Assembly: GCA_015066935.1 (NCBI GenBank)
Contig: SVNK01000002.1
Location: forward strand, 1 to 64,000
Length of the DNA stretch: 64,000 bases
Direction: 5' to 3'
Origin: Ruminococcus sp.
Lineage (GTDB): Bacteria; Bacillota; Clostridia; Oscillospirales; Ruminococcaceae
Part shown: in pieces, positions 14,959 through 23,212 of the stretch
How the letters are laid out: the number at the start of each line of letters is the position of its first letter
Numbering within the stretch: the stretch's first letter is position 1
Made by a program: the position numbers and the translations under genes
The notes under the pieces: model-generated
What the model saw: the letters and a program-made list of their open reading frames with translations, nothing else
Databases searched by the model: none
Told to the model about the DNA's origin: nothing

Positions 14959-16149
14959 ATGTCAGTCAAAATCGCAGTATTAGGTCACGGAGTTGTAGGT
15001 TCAGGCGTTGTGGAGCTTTTCTACAAGAATAAGAAGAGCATCGAAAAGCACGCAGGAACAGAAATGGATGTGAAGTACATTCTCGACCTCAGAGACTTTC
15101 CGGAAAGTCCGTATGCCGATAAATTCACAAAGGATTTCAACGATATTCTCAATGATGAAGAGGTTACTTCGGTAGCTGAGTGCATGGGAGGCGTTGAGCC
15201 TGCATTCACATTTGTAAAATCATGTCTTGAAAGAGGCAAGAGTGTTTCTACATCAAACAAGGAGCTTGTGGCTGAAAAAGGTGATATACTGCTTAAAATA
15301 GCTGCGGAGCATAACTGTAATTTCTTCTTTGAGGCAAGCGTAGGCGGAGCAATTCCGATTATCCGTCCGCTTCACAGATGTCTTGCTGCAAATGATATAG
15401 ATAAGGTTGCCGGAATCCTCAACGGAACAACAAACTTCATCCTCACAAAGATGTATAACGATAATATGCCTTTTGCTGAAGCACTCAGACTTGCTCAGGA
15501 GCTTGGCTATGCCGAAAAGGACCCTACTGCTGACGTTGAGGGTCACGATGCCTGCCGCAAAATCTGTATAATTTCATCACTTGTATTCGGCAAGCACGTT
15601 TATCCGAAGAGTGTATACACAAAGGGAATTTCAGATGTAGAGCTTTGTGATGTAGCTGCTGCGGACGTACTTGGTCATGCTGTAAAGCTTGTTGCTTCTG
15701 TAAGAAGAACGGAAAGCGGAAAGATTCTCCCTGTTGTAATGCCCACACTCGTTTCTTATGACAACGTGATGGCTGGAGTCAACGACGTGTTCAATGCTGT
15801 ACTTGTTTATGGTGACGGTATTGACTGTACTATGTTCTACGGACGTGGTGCAGGTAAGCTCCCTACTGCAAGTGCTGTTCTCGGTGACGTTATCGAAGCG
15901 GTAAAGCATAAGGTGACAGTATTCTCCCAGAGCTGGGAATCTGCTGAGGATGATTCCTTCATTGAAAGTGTTGATGAGTTGAAATCATTCTGGTATTTCC
16001 GTGTACCTTACGATTCTGAAATTGATGGAGTTGAAGCATATAATCATGACGATGGAATTTCGTTCATTACAACGCAGGAGCTTACTTTTGCTGAGGCAAA
16101 AGCAAAGGCTGAAAAGCTCAGTGCATTGGCATACATGCCTGTTCTGTAA
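14959..16149 (+). CDS. hom: Homoserine dehydrogenase
   Basis: The protein reduces aspartate semialdehyde to homoserine for threonine and methionine synthesis. The 396 residues hold the Rossmann motif GHGVVGSGVV (residues 9-18), SNKELVAEKG, NGTTNFILTKM and the catalytic region GYAEKDPTADVEGHDA. The C-terminal 70 residues, where most Hom enzymes carry an ACT domain, have only weak ACT character (FWYFRVP...GVEAYNHDDGISFIT). An ACT protein is encoded just upstream. Start follows TTGGAGG. Confidence 0.95.
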   Translation: MSVKIAVLGHGVVGSGVVELFYKNKKSIEKHAGTEMDVKYILDLRDFPESPYADKFTKDFNDILNDEEVTSVAECMGGVEPAFTFVKSCLERGKSVSTSNKELVAEKGDILLKIAAEHNCNFFFEASVGGAIPIIRPLHRCLAANDIDKVAGILNGTTNFILTKMYNDNMPFAEALRLAQELGYAEKDPTADVEGHDACRKICIISSLVFGKHVYPKSVYTKGISDVELCDVAAADVLGHAVKLVASVRRTESGKILPVVMPTLVSYDNVMAGVNDVFNAVLVYGDGIDCTMFYGRGAGKLPTASAVLGDVIEAVKHKVTVFSQSWESAEDDSFIESVDELKSFWYFRVPYDSEIDGVEAYNHDDGISFITTQELTFAEAKAKAEKLSALAYMPVL

Positions 16150-16177
16150 GAAGTGATTTCATAATGAAGATAAAAAG

Positions 16178-16215
16178 ACACCACCGTATCTCAGTTGAGT
16201 CGGTGGTGTTTTTTT
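16178..16215 (+). terminator. Terminator of hom
   Basis: Stem ACACCACCG (16178-16186) / CGGTGGTGT (16201-16209) followed by a T run. Confidence 0.92.
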
Positions 16216-16259
16216 CCGGATTTATCGGTTTGTGAACTCTATGGTATTATACGGACAAA

Positions 16260-16300
16260 ATAAAAAAGTCTGCATTTCACTTTTTATCGAAATACAGACT
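16260..16300 (-). terminator. Terminator of tRNA-Pro
   Basis: Minus strand: AGTCTGTATTTC / GAAATGCAGACT stem (16289-16300 with 16267-16278) followed by TTTTTT. Confidence 0.9.
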
Positions 16301-16307
16301 TCTGTCG

Positions 16308-16384
16308 TGGTCGAGGTGACAGGATTTGAACCTGCGGCCCCTACGTCCCGAACGTAGTACTCTACCAAACTGAGCCACACCTCG
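16308..16384 (-). tRNA. tRNA-Pro (CGG)
   Basis: Minus-strand cloverleaf with acceptor CGAGGTG/CACCTCG, anticodon stem CTACG/CGTAG around TTCGGGA (anticodon CGG), T arm GCAGGTTCAAATCCTGT, and encoded CCA (16308-16310). Confidence 0.95.
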
Positions 16385-16392
16385 TGATTAAT

Positions 16393-16421
16393 ATTATACA
16401 CTATTTTTTTGTAAATGTCAA
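16393..16421 (-). promoter_or_regulatory. Promoter of tRNA-Pro
   Basis: Minus strand: -35 TTGACA (16416-16421), 17-bp spacer, -10 TATAAT (16393-16398): full consensus. Confidence 0.9.
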
Positions 16422-16490
16422 TAGTAAAATTAATTTAATGTTAAATGAAGTTTTTTGGTAAGAATGTCTATGTTAAGAGGAGCGGAACGT

Positions 16491-16519
16491 TTGACGAAAA
16501 TAACGATGTGTGATATAAT
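16491..16519 (+). promoter_or_regulatory. Promoter of the LRR-dockerin gene
   Basis: -35 TTGACG (16491-16496), 17-bp spacer, -10 TATAAT (16514-16519). Confidence 0.8.
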
Positions 16520-16587
16520 AAAATCAGTCGTATTTGACACGATTACAGTAAAGCGTTATATTTGCAGAAAAACAGAGAGGTTTATTT

Positions 16588-17895
16588 ATGAAAGTAAAAA
16601 AAGAAATTGCAGCTGTTATGGCTTTTTCAATATTCTGCGGAGCGTTGCCGACAATAGGAGTAAGTGTTTCTGACCGCAGTATAATTGCTTCGGCGGCTGA
16701 GGATGATTCCGATGCACCTAAAAGCGGCAAATGCGGTGAAAATGTTACATGGATTTTTGATGATAACGGCACGCTTACCATAAGCGGAACAGGTCCTATG
16801 CAGACGACACCATTCGGTATTCCTGAATGGGAGGAATGGCGTTCTGATATAAAAAAGGTTGTGATTGAAGACGGAGTAACTGCCATTAGTACAACAGCTT
16901 TCAATGACTGTCCGATGTCTGAGATTGAGATTGCGGACAGCGTTGAAAGTATCGGAAGATTTGCTTTTGGGAATTGTATTTTTCTTGCTGAACTTGTTCT
17001 TCCCGAGGGACTCAAGGAAATTTCACGTTACGCTTTTACAGGATGTGATTTGCTTACAAGCGTGACGATCCCTGAAAATGTATCAGTAATAGATGATGGC
17101 ATTTTCTATGGATGTATGTCACTTACAGAGATAGATGTTAATGAAAAGAACAAGAATTATATTTCAGTGGACGGGGTTCTTTATACCAAAGATATGACAC
17201 AGCTGGTCGCATATTCTGTTGGAAAAAAGTCGGCAGAATTTGTCATTCCGGATGGTGTCAAAAAGATTTGCGGCGGAACATTCGGAGGTTCGTCTTCACT
17301 GACAAGCGTCACAATCTCAGATAGCGTTACAACTATCGGAGATGAAGCCTTTAGTGGTTGCAGTGTTTTAACATTGATTACAATTCCTGAAAATGTTGCG
17401 AAAATCGGAGAATATGCCTTTAGTAATTGTTCATCACTTGAATCAATAATATTTGAGAGTTCTGATTGCAACATTTATGATGGCTCATATACTATATGTA
17501 ATTTAAAGGAATTCGGAACGGGTGATGAGAAGTATACAGGATATTTTGACGGCACAATCTACGGACATGAAGGTTCAACAGCACAGGCTTATGCTGAGAA
17601 GTACGGCAGAAAGTTCGAGGTTATCGGTGAGGTCTCAGAGCTGATGTACGGAGACGTGGACGAAGATGGTAAGATTGCAGCATCAGACGCTGCGTTAACG
17701 CTTACAGAGTACGCAAATCTTGCATCGGGAAAGGAATCGTTTACAGAAGTGCAGTTCAACGCCTGTGACGTTAATGGTGACAGCAAGATAGCGGCTGATG
17801 ACGCAGCAAATATTCTTTCCTACTATGCATACCTTGCGGCGAATGGTACAGAAAAGGATATGAAGAAGTGGTATGAGAGTGTCATAATAAACTGA
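16588..17895 (+). CDS. Secreted leucine-rich-repeat protein with C-terminal dockerin
   Basis: The 435-residue protein begins with a signal peptide (MKVKKEIAAVMAFSIFCGAL, cleavage likely near ASA-AE at about 35). BspA/LRR_5-type repeats follow, with units such as IGRFAFGNCIFLAELVLPEG, IGDEAFSGCSVLT and IGEYAFSNCSSLE. A type I dockerin ends the protein: two calcium-loop repeats GDVDEDGKIAASDAALTL and CDVNGDSKIAADDAANIL, about residues 353-420. The dockerin should dock it onto a cellulosome scaffoldin outside the cell. Enzyme activity is not expected; LRR_5 domains usually bind proteins or surfaces. Confidence 0.93.
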   Translation: MKVKKEIAAVMAFSIFCGALPTIGVSVSDRSIIASAAEDDSDAPKSGKCGENVTWIFDDNGTLTISGTGPMQTTPFGIPEWEEWRSDIKKVVIEDGVTAISTTAFNDCPMSEIEIADSVESIGRFAFGNCIFLAELVLPEGLKEISRYAFTGCDLLTSVTIPENVSVIDDGIFYGCMSLTEIDVNEKNKNYISVDGVLYTKDMTQLVAYSVGKKSAEFVIPDGVKKICGGTFGGSSSLTSVTISDSVTTIGDEAFSGCSVLTLITIPENVAKIGEYAFSNCSSLESIIFESSDCNIYDGSYTICNLKEFGTGDEKYTGYFDGTIYGHEGSTAQAYAEKYGRKFEVIGEVSELMYGDVDEDGKIAASDAALTLTEYANLASGKESFTEVQFNACDVNGDSKIAADDAANILSYYAYLAANGTEKDMKKWYESVIIN

Positions 17896-17915
17896 ATCGG
17901 AGTAAATATACAAAT

Positions 17916-17950
17916 GCACCGTGTTTTTTTCAATGCGGTGCTCTTTATTT
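17916..17950 (+). terminator. Likely terminator of the LRR-dockerin gene
   Basis: GCACCG (17916-17921) / CGGTGC (17936-17941) stem followed by TCTTTATTTT. The stem is short and the loop contains its own T run. Confidence 0.5.
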
Positions 17951-17972
17951 TGAGAAAAACAGAGGATATGAC

Positions 17973-18001
17973 TTGACTTTTTCTGGAATAAGGTGTATAA
18001 T
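17973..18001 (+). promoter_or_regulatory. Promoter of the symporter gene
   Basis: -35 TTGACT (17973-17978), 17-bp spacer, -10 TATAAT (17996-18001). Confidence 0.85.
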
Positions 18002-18065
18002 ATAATCACTTTAATAATTTAAAGCTTTAGGACTTTACATTAAAGCTTGGAAATGGAGAAGAATC

Positions 18066-19664
18066 ATGGATTCAAAAACTGCAACCTTGATTATACTTGT
18101 CATATACGTTGCCACAATGGTAGGTATAGGCTTTTATACATCAAGAAAAACAAAATCAGCGGAAGACTTCATGCTTGGCGGAAGAAGTGTAGGCTCGTGG
18201 CTTACGGCGTTCTCTTACGGAACAACATATTTTTCGGCAGTTGTATTCATCGGATACGCAGGACAATTTGGCTGGATGTATGGTGTATCAGCAGCATGGG
18301 TGGGAGTCGGCAACGCCATAATCGGAAGCCTCATTCCATTCTTCCTCATCGGACGAAGAACAAGACTTATGTCAAACCATCTCGGAGCCAAGACAATGCC
18401 CGATTATTTCGAGCAGCGATTCGGCTCCAAGAACCTTAAAACAGTCGCAGCAGTCATAGTATTTGTCTTTCTTATTCCGTACACAGCGTCTGTGTATAAC
18501 GGTCTTTCACGTCTGTTTGGAATGGTATTTGACCTTGGTGAAAACGGAGGAATATACATAATCATTGCAATGGCACTTCTTTCGGCAGCATATGTAATAC
18601 TCGGCGGCTACAAGGCAACAGCCCTCAATGATTTCTTTCAGGGAATAATTATGCTTATTGGTATTGCGACGGTTGTAATACTTACAGTAAACGAAAAGAA
18701 CGGTCTTACAGAAGCAATTAAAGCACTTAATGAAATCGGAGTTGAGGGCGGAGTTGAAAAAAATACTCTCGGCAGTCTTTTTGGTCCGGACCCGCTTAAT
18801 CTTCTCGGAGTAGTAATCCTTACATCTCTCGGTACATGGGGACTTCCTCAGATGGTTCAGAAGTTCTACGCTATCAAGGACGAGGGAGCAATCAAAAAGG
18901 GTGCTGTTATTTCCACACTTTTTGCATTTGTAGTAGCAGGCGGTTCATATTTTATGGGTGGTTTTGTAAGACTTTACTGTACACTTAAGGAAGGTGACGG
19001 CAGCGGACGTACATTCATTGAAACAGTAAACGGCAAACCTGTATACGATACAATGGTTCCTGCACTTCTTGATACAGCGCTCCCTAATATTCTGATTGGA
19101 CTTGTTGTAGTGCTTGTACTATCGGCTTCGCTTTCCACGTTGTCGTCGCTGGTACTCACATCAAGCTCAACACTTACGAACGACCTTATCAAGCCTCGTG
19201 TAAAGAACTTTGACGACAAGAAGCAGATGATTTCAATGCGTATATTCATTGTTGTATTCCTTGTGATTTCGGTAATAATCGCAAGCAACAAGAATGCTTC
19301 GATTTCGACTCTGATGTCATATTCATGGGGCGCACTCTCAGGAGCATTCCTTGGACCGTTCCTGTACGGACTTTTCATGAAGAAGGCATCAAAGGCAGCA
19401 TGTTGTGCAAGCTTCATCACAGGTATCGGCATAAGCGTTACCCACATGGTATTATTCAGCCTCAATATTGAAGCATTCAGTGGAATAAAGGATGCAGTGA
19501 TTAAGCTTGATTGTCCACTGAACCTTCTTTCACCGATTAACGCAGGAGCGTTTGCAATGATTGTATCACTTATTATTGTTCCTGTAGTAAGTGCATTTAC
19601 AAAGGCTCCCGATAAGAAGATAGTTGACAATGCATTCAGCTGTCTTTCGGCAAGCAAAAAATGA
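18066..19664 (+). CDS. Sodium:solute symporter (SSS family)
   Basis: This 532-residue membrane protein has about 13 helices. The N-terminal stretch TSRKTKSAEDFMLGGRSVGSWLTAFSYGTTYFSA is the hallmark of the SSS family, and ASLSTLSSLVLTSSSTLTNDL carries the Ser/Thr-rich sodium-site helix. It imports an organic solute with sodium; proline, pantothenate or sugar acids are possible and the sequence alone does not decide. Start set by GGAGAAG upstream of 18066. It is monocistronic, with its own promoter and terminator. Confidence 0.92.
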   Translation: MDSKTATLIILVIYVATMVGIGFYTSRKTKSAEDFMLGGRSVGSWLTAFSYGTTYFSAVVFIGYAGQFGWMYGVSAAWVGVGNAIIGSLIPFFLIGRRTRLMSNHLGAKTMPDYFEQRFGSKNLKTVAAVIVFVFLIPYTASVYNGLSRLFGMVFDLGENGGIYIIIAMALLSAAYVILGGYKATALNDFFQGIIMLIGIATVVILTVNEKNGLTEAIKALNEIGVEGGVEKNTLGSLFGPDPLNLLGVVILTSLGTWGLPQMVQKFYAIKDEGAIKKGAVISTLFAFVVAGGSYFMGGFVRLYCTLKEGDGSGRTFIETVNGKPVYDTMVPALLDTALPNILIGLVVVLVLSASLSTLSSLVLTSSSTLTNDLIKPRVKNFDDKKQMISMRIFIVVFLVISVIIASNKNASISTLMSYSWGALSGAFLGPFLYGLFMKKASKAACCASFITGIGISVTHMVLFSLNIEAFSGIKDAVIKLDCPLNLLSPINAGAFAMIVSLIIVPVVSAFTKAPDKKIVDNAFSCLSASKK

Positions 19665-19673
19665 TTTAATTTA

Positions 19674-19712
19674 AAACTGCTCAATAACAATCAAGTTACT
19701 GAGCAGTTTAAT
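19674..19712 (+). terminator. Terminator of the symporter gene
   Basis: AAACTGCTCA (19674-19683) / TGAGCAGTTT (19700-19709), then TTTAATTAAT. It abuts hairpin element copy 2. Confidence 0.75.
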
Positions 19713-19958
19713 TAATGTCTGCTCATCAACTTAAAATTGGCTTAAAATAGCTTTTTAAAGCCAATTTTAAGTTGACAAAGTGCAAGAAAAAATAAAGGAA
19801 TTGATAATTTTTCTTGCACTTTGTTTTGCCCTATAGGGCAAAATGAGCTTGACATCAATGAATGTGATGCGCAAATTCCTTATATTATAAAGAATTTGCG
19901 CTCCCCGAACAAAGTTCGGGGCAATAACCGCCTGACGGCGGTTATTGAGGATACATTA
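19713..19958 (+). repeat. Six-hairpin intergenic element, copy 2
   Basis: The copy is 246 bp with ends TAATGTCTGCTCA and, inverted, TAATGTATCCTCA. Hairpins in order: H1 19727-19774 (perfect 17-bp stem), H2 19776-19823 (CAAAGTGCAAGAAAAA and its complement), H3 19824-19843 (TTTTGCCCTATAGGGCAAAA, a perfect 20-bp palindrome), H4 19869-19901 (GCGCAAATTC/GAATTTGCGC), H5 19903-19921 (CCCCGAAC/GTTCGGGG), H6 19922-19947 (CAATAACCGCC/GGCGGTTATTG). It ends 22 bp before the VanZ-like gene. Confidence 0.88.
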
Positions 19959-19980
19959 ATTACTTTACGGAGGTTAATTA

Positions 19981-20487
19981 TTGTCACGTTTTTCAGTTGT
20001 TAAATTAAGCCGAAGCACGGTTTTGTGGGGGCTTCTCACGTTAATTTGTATGGTATTGATATTCTGCTTTTCTCTTGACAATGCTGAGATTTCCGCAAGA
20101 AAAAGCGGTGAGGTAACAGAGTCGATTGTAAAGGTTGTGGTTGACGATTACAGTGAGCTGCCTGAAAAAAAGCAGATGTCGTTACTGGATAAAGCTCATC
20201 ATATTGTGCGGAAAACGGCGCACTTTGTTATCTATACAATGCTTGGATTCTTTGCGTCATGCACTGTGGGGAAACGCAGATTATTCGGAAAGGGGAGTCT
20301 TGCTGCATTGATTTTCTGTTTTCTGTATGCCTGCAGTGACGAGCTTCACCAGTACTTTGTTCCGGGCAGGTCGTGTATGTTTACGGATGTTCTTATAGAT
20401 ACAAGCGGAGCTATGCTTGGGATAATCGTATCGGTTGTCTGTATGAACGTTTTCGGACTTATTCGTAAGAGAAAAAACAGGGGATAG
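19981..20487 (+). CDS. VanZ-like membrane protein
   Basis: The 168-residue protein has about four helices and the VanZ signature DKAHHIVRKTAHFVIYTMLGF (residues 62-82) plus CSDELHQYFVPGRSCMFTDVLIDTSGA. VanZ-like proteins are linked to teicoplanin resistance in some hosts, but most homologues have no proven role. The start is TTG at 19981, 8 nt after CGGAGG; no ATG fits. The gene directly follows hairpin element copy 2. Confidence 0.88.
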   Translation: MSRFSVVKLSRSTVLWGLLTLICMVLIFCFSLDNAEISARKSGEVTESIVKVVVDDYSELPEKKQMSLLDKAHHIVRKTAHFVIYTMLGFFASCTVGKRRLFGKGSLAALIFCFLYACSDELHQYFVPGRSCMFTDVLIDTSGAMLGIIVSVVCMNVFGLIRKRKNRG

Positions 20488-20509
20488 TTCTCTGTATGAT
20501 GAAATAAAA

Positions 20510-20543
20510 AGAAGGCTTACCATGAGGGGAAGCCTTCTTTTTT
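20510..20543 (+). terminator. Terminator after the VanZ-like gene
   Basis: AGAAGGCTT (20510-20518) / AAGCCTTCT (20530-20538) followed by six Ts. Confidence 0.9.
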
Positions 20544-20563
20544 ATATTATTGGAGGGATTAAA

Positions 20564-20599
20564 ATGAAACTTGTTTATGTGAGACAGCAGTTTTACTGA
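20564..20599 (+). other. 11-codon ORF behind an ideal ribosome site
   Basis: After the terminator, TTGGAGGG lies 6 nt before an ATG that opens MKLVYVRQQFY and stops at 20597-20599, overlapping the 3' end of the convergent ROK gene. It could be the stump of a lost gene or a chance ORF; nothing else supports it. Confidence 0.2.
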
Positions 20600-21816
20600 T
20601 GCATGCCGCCTCTTGTATAGAAGTTATCCTGAATTACGAGAGCACATCCGCCAAGGAAGTTGTTTTTGCCTTCGAGCTTACTGAGCACAACTCGGTCGGA
20701 GATTTCCTCGCTTACAAGATGGATCATTTCACGCTTAACGTAATCGAACTGCTTCTCGTTAAGATTGAAATTATGGAGAACGATTTTCTTTGCAAAATGG
20801 CTGATAGAAAGGTTGTTGATGAGTACAGTGTATTTTGCGATGATATCGTCCACAAGACTCTTAACAGGTTCTTCACCTCTGAAAAGAGCGTTAAAGACAG
20901 CGTCTGTAGTGATTTTAGACTTATCACCGTCAGTAATCTCGTAAAGGACGGGAGTTTTGTCCTTTGAATAGATTTCGGCGAAGGCATTATGGAGAGCATT
21001 TTTAGAAAGTTCAGCCTTCACAGAGCCGTTTGGATAGCCCTCGTAGGACTTTCCATTGGGACAGACGATATACCTTTCGATTGTTGAGGTATATGAAACG
21101 TAGTCACTTGAGAGTTCGTTTTTATTGATAATAGCCATATTGATCTGATTTCCACAGTGAATGAACGCCTGATTTGTCTGGTAGCCGTTCTGTGTTCTGA
21201 AATCGTTGTTAGCGAGAGCCATAAGACCGATAGCATTTCCGCAGCATATATCGCAATCAAGACCGCTTGAAATTTTATCAATGAAGTTGGTGAAATCGAG
21301 TGTACCGTCCTTGAAGAAGATTTTGAGCTTTCCCCACATGGAAGGTACAACGCCTACACCCAGACCAAGAATCTTATCCTTTGTAAGACAGCTGTTTTCG
21401 ATCATTTCATTACTTGCCTTAATGATGAAGGTGATAATATCCTTGCTTGTAGTGCGTTCATCAATAATCATGCTTGACTTGTCGAGGACTTCAAGGTTGA
21501 GGTTGGTCAGACCGATAGTAACTTCTTTTTCGTCAACAGTAGCGCCAAGTGCAAAGCGGCTGTTGACATTGATGTCGATAAGGATTTTTCTTCTGCCTTT
21601 CTGGAGCTTCTCTGTATTTATCGGAGCTTCACCAATTTCAACGAGAACGCCCTCTTCGATCATTTCATTTGTAATAATTGTGACAGCGGCTCTTGTGATT
21701 TCGAGTGCGCTTGCGACATCAACTCTTGAAATCGGGCCGCATTCTCTGATTACTCTCAGAATCTGCATTCTGTTACGCCTTTTCAGGTCGAGCTTACTAA
21801 TTCCTCTTTTTTCCAT
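20593..21816 (-). CDS. ROK-family transcriptional regulator
   Basis: The 407-residue protein has an N-terminal winged helix (RNRMQILRVIRECGPISRVDVASALEITRAAVTIITNEMIEEGVLVEIG), as in XylR/NagC, and then a ROK sugar-kinase-like domain (LGLGVGVVPSMWG..., FIHCGNQINMAI). The usual zinc motif CxCGxxGCxE is reduced to YIVCPNGKSYEGYPNG, and the GHxxxxxxG stretch is not evident. It is unlikely to be a kinase and may bind an altered ligand. Start set by GGAGAAAAATTTATG. It is monocistronic, so its target is probably elsewhere. Confidence 0.85.
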   Translation of the reverse strand: MEKRGISKLDLKRRNRMQILRVIRECGPISRVDVASALEITRAAVTIITNEMIEEGVLVEIGEAPINTEKLQKGRRKILIDINVNSRFALGATVDEKEVTIGLTNLNLEVLDKSSMIIDERTTSKDIITFIIKASNEMIENSCLTKDKILGLGVGVVPSMWGKLKIFFKDGTLDFTNFIDKISSGLDCDICCGNAIGLMALANNDFRTQNGYQTNQAFIHCGNQINMAIINKNELSSDYVSYTSTIERYIVCPNGKSYEGYPNGSVKAELSKNALHNAFAEIYSKDKTPVLYEITDGDKSKITTDAVFNALFRGEEPVKSLVDDIIAKYTVLINNLSISHFAKKIVLHNFNLNEKQFDYVKREMIHLVSEEISDRVVLSKLEGKNNFLGGCALVIQDNFYTRGGMHQ

Positions 21817-21901
21817 AAATTTTTCTCCATTCTCAATATGTTTTGTTTTAGTTTAATGCCGCTGTAAAATAAATGTGGTATATGCTTCTCTCACTACACA
21901 T

Positions 21902-21930
21902 ATTATAACATATTCTCACAAAAAATCAAA
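21902..21930 (-). promoter_or_regulatory. Promoter of the ROK regulator
   Basis: Minus strand: -35 TTTGAT (21925-21930), 17-bp spacer, -10 TATAAT (21902-21907). The rest of 21931-22076 is AT-rich and I see nothing in it. Confidence 0.6.
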
Positions 21931-22076
21931 CACTTTTGGCGAAAAAATATAAAAATCAGCACTATCAACAAAGCAGATAGCACGGGATTGTTAAAAATTA
22001 CGTGTAAATATTAATCAAATGTAAATATAATTAAGCATATATGAATAAATAGTGTACTGTTATTAATAAATATAGT

Positions 22077-22110
22077 AAAAAAGGGTTAGAAACATCATGT
22101 TTCTAACCCC
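22077..22110 (-). terminator. Terminator of the zinc-ribbon gene
   Basis: Minus strand: GGGTTAGAAACA / TGTTTCTAACCC stem (22098-22109 with 22083-22094) followed by TTTTTT. Confidence 0.9.
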
Positions 22111-22116
22111 GATATT

Positions 22117-22857
22117 TTAACCAAATAAATCTTCGATGTTGATTGCGCTGTCAGAATCCTTATCTTTGTTCTTATCAGCCTTTTCACCATATGACTTAAG
22201 TGTGTCAGCGTCTGTAACAAGAACCTTCCAGCCCTCGCCCTTGAACTTTACAACGCAGATCTTATCTCTTGAAGTTTCTTTGTCTCCGGAATCCTTATCC
22301 TTAATCTTGTATGTAAGCTTGAATTCATATCCCTTTTTAGCCTTGAAATCGTCAGCTTCAAGATCCTTATCATATTTGCTGTTATTCTTTGCGAATAAGT
22401 ACTCTGCACCTTTAAGTTCCTTATTGGAAAGCTTACCTGTTTTCTTTACAGACTTAACCTTAACCTTGGTATCCTCAAGGAAGTCTTCCATACCGTCGTT
22501 AAAATCATCGATCATATCATCGAGCTCATCGCCCTTAAGATCCTTGTAAACGTCGTCACTGAGTCTCAGTGAGTAAACAGCTTTTCCGCCGTGCTTTGAG
22601 AAAACTTTCTTTGCATATTTTCTTGCGACACCTCTTGCACCGATACTGTTGAAAATGAAAACAAAAATGAAAATGAAAACTAAAAGAGCGATTACAGCTG
22701 CTACAAGAGTCTTAAGGGGATCCTTCTGAGCAGTTGCAGTCTGAGCAGATGTCTCTTCAGTTACTGCCGGGTTATTGTTTACGGGAGCCTGTGATGCCTG
22801 ACAATCACATACAGCACCGTCAGCGATTTCTTTTCCACAAAATTTACAAAATGCCAT
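22117..22857 (-). CDS. Zinc-ribbon membrane protein of unknown function
   Basis: The 246-residue protein has an N-terminal zinc ribbon (CKFCGKEIADGAVCDC, residues 4-19), a Pro/Asn/Thr linker, one membrane helix (TLVAAVIALLVFIFIFVFIF, about 52-71), and a highly charged outside domain. That domain ends in DKICVVKFKGEGWKVL and a Lys/Asp-rich tail. The start at 22857 (MAFCKFCGKE) follows AGGAGG; an upstream in-frame ATG at 22890 does not. A similar closing motif (VKLEGDGWKAV) occurs in the lipoprotein at 26242-26868. Function unknown. Confidence 0.75.
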   Translation of the reverse strand: MAFCKFCGKEIADGAVCDCQASQAPVNNNPAVTEETSAQTATAQKDPLKTLVAAVIALLVFIFIFVFIFNSIGARGVARKYAKKVFSKHGGKAVYSLRLSDDVYKDLKGDELDDMIDDFNDGMEDFLEDTKVKVKSVKKTGKLSNKELKGAEYLFAKNNSKYDKDLEADDFKAKKGYEFKLTYKIKDKDSGDKETSRDKICVVKFKGEGWKVLVTDADTLKSYGEKADKNKDKDSDSAINIEDLFG

Positions 22858-23080
22858 AATAATACCTCCTGAATTTTTTAACATTAACATCTTATCATAA
22901 AACTATCACATTGTCAAGGGAAGAAATGGATTTATGTCTGAAAAAAACGTATTTCGTCGGTTTGCATAAAATTAGACTATTCACATTCTTTTTAGTTCAC
23001 TGATTTGTTATTGTTTTTAGAGTAAAAAAACAGAATTTTTACAGAAAAACAGGGGATAATAAAACCGTGAGGTGAAACTT

Positions 23081-23212
23081 ATGCAGAAAAATGAAGATTA
23101 TGTAAAGATTTACATTCCCGGCACTGCTTCTACGGCTGAAATAACAGAGGATAAAGCGGATGAATCAGATTATGTCAGGCTTTACCCGAGCGTTTCAGAA
23201 CCGACTCTGTGA
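23081..23212 (+). CDS. Possible 43-residue protein with repeated DYV..Y motif
   Basis: ATG at 23081 follows GAGGTG at good spacing and encodes 43 residues. DYVKIYIPG near the start is echoed by DYVRLYPS near the end. The last 38 bp overlap the 3' end of the convergent znuB-like gene. I do not recognise it. A small acidic peptide with an internal repeat is plausible, but a chance ORF cannot be excluded. Upstream, 22858-23080 is AT-rich and shows no other feature. Confidence 0.35.
   Translation: MQKNEDYVKIYIPGTASTAEITEDKADESDYVRLYPSVSEPTL

Noticed and set aside
19821-20003. 60- and 80-codon ORFs starting MFCPIGQNELD in two of the hairpin elements (also 50157-50399)
   Set aside because: They begin inside hairpin H2/H3, change length when stems vary, and run into flanking DNA; conservation follows the hairpins, not codons.
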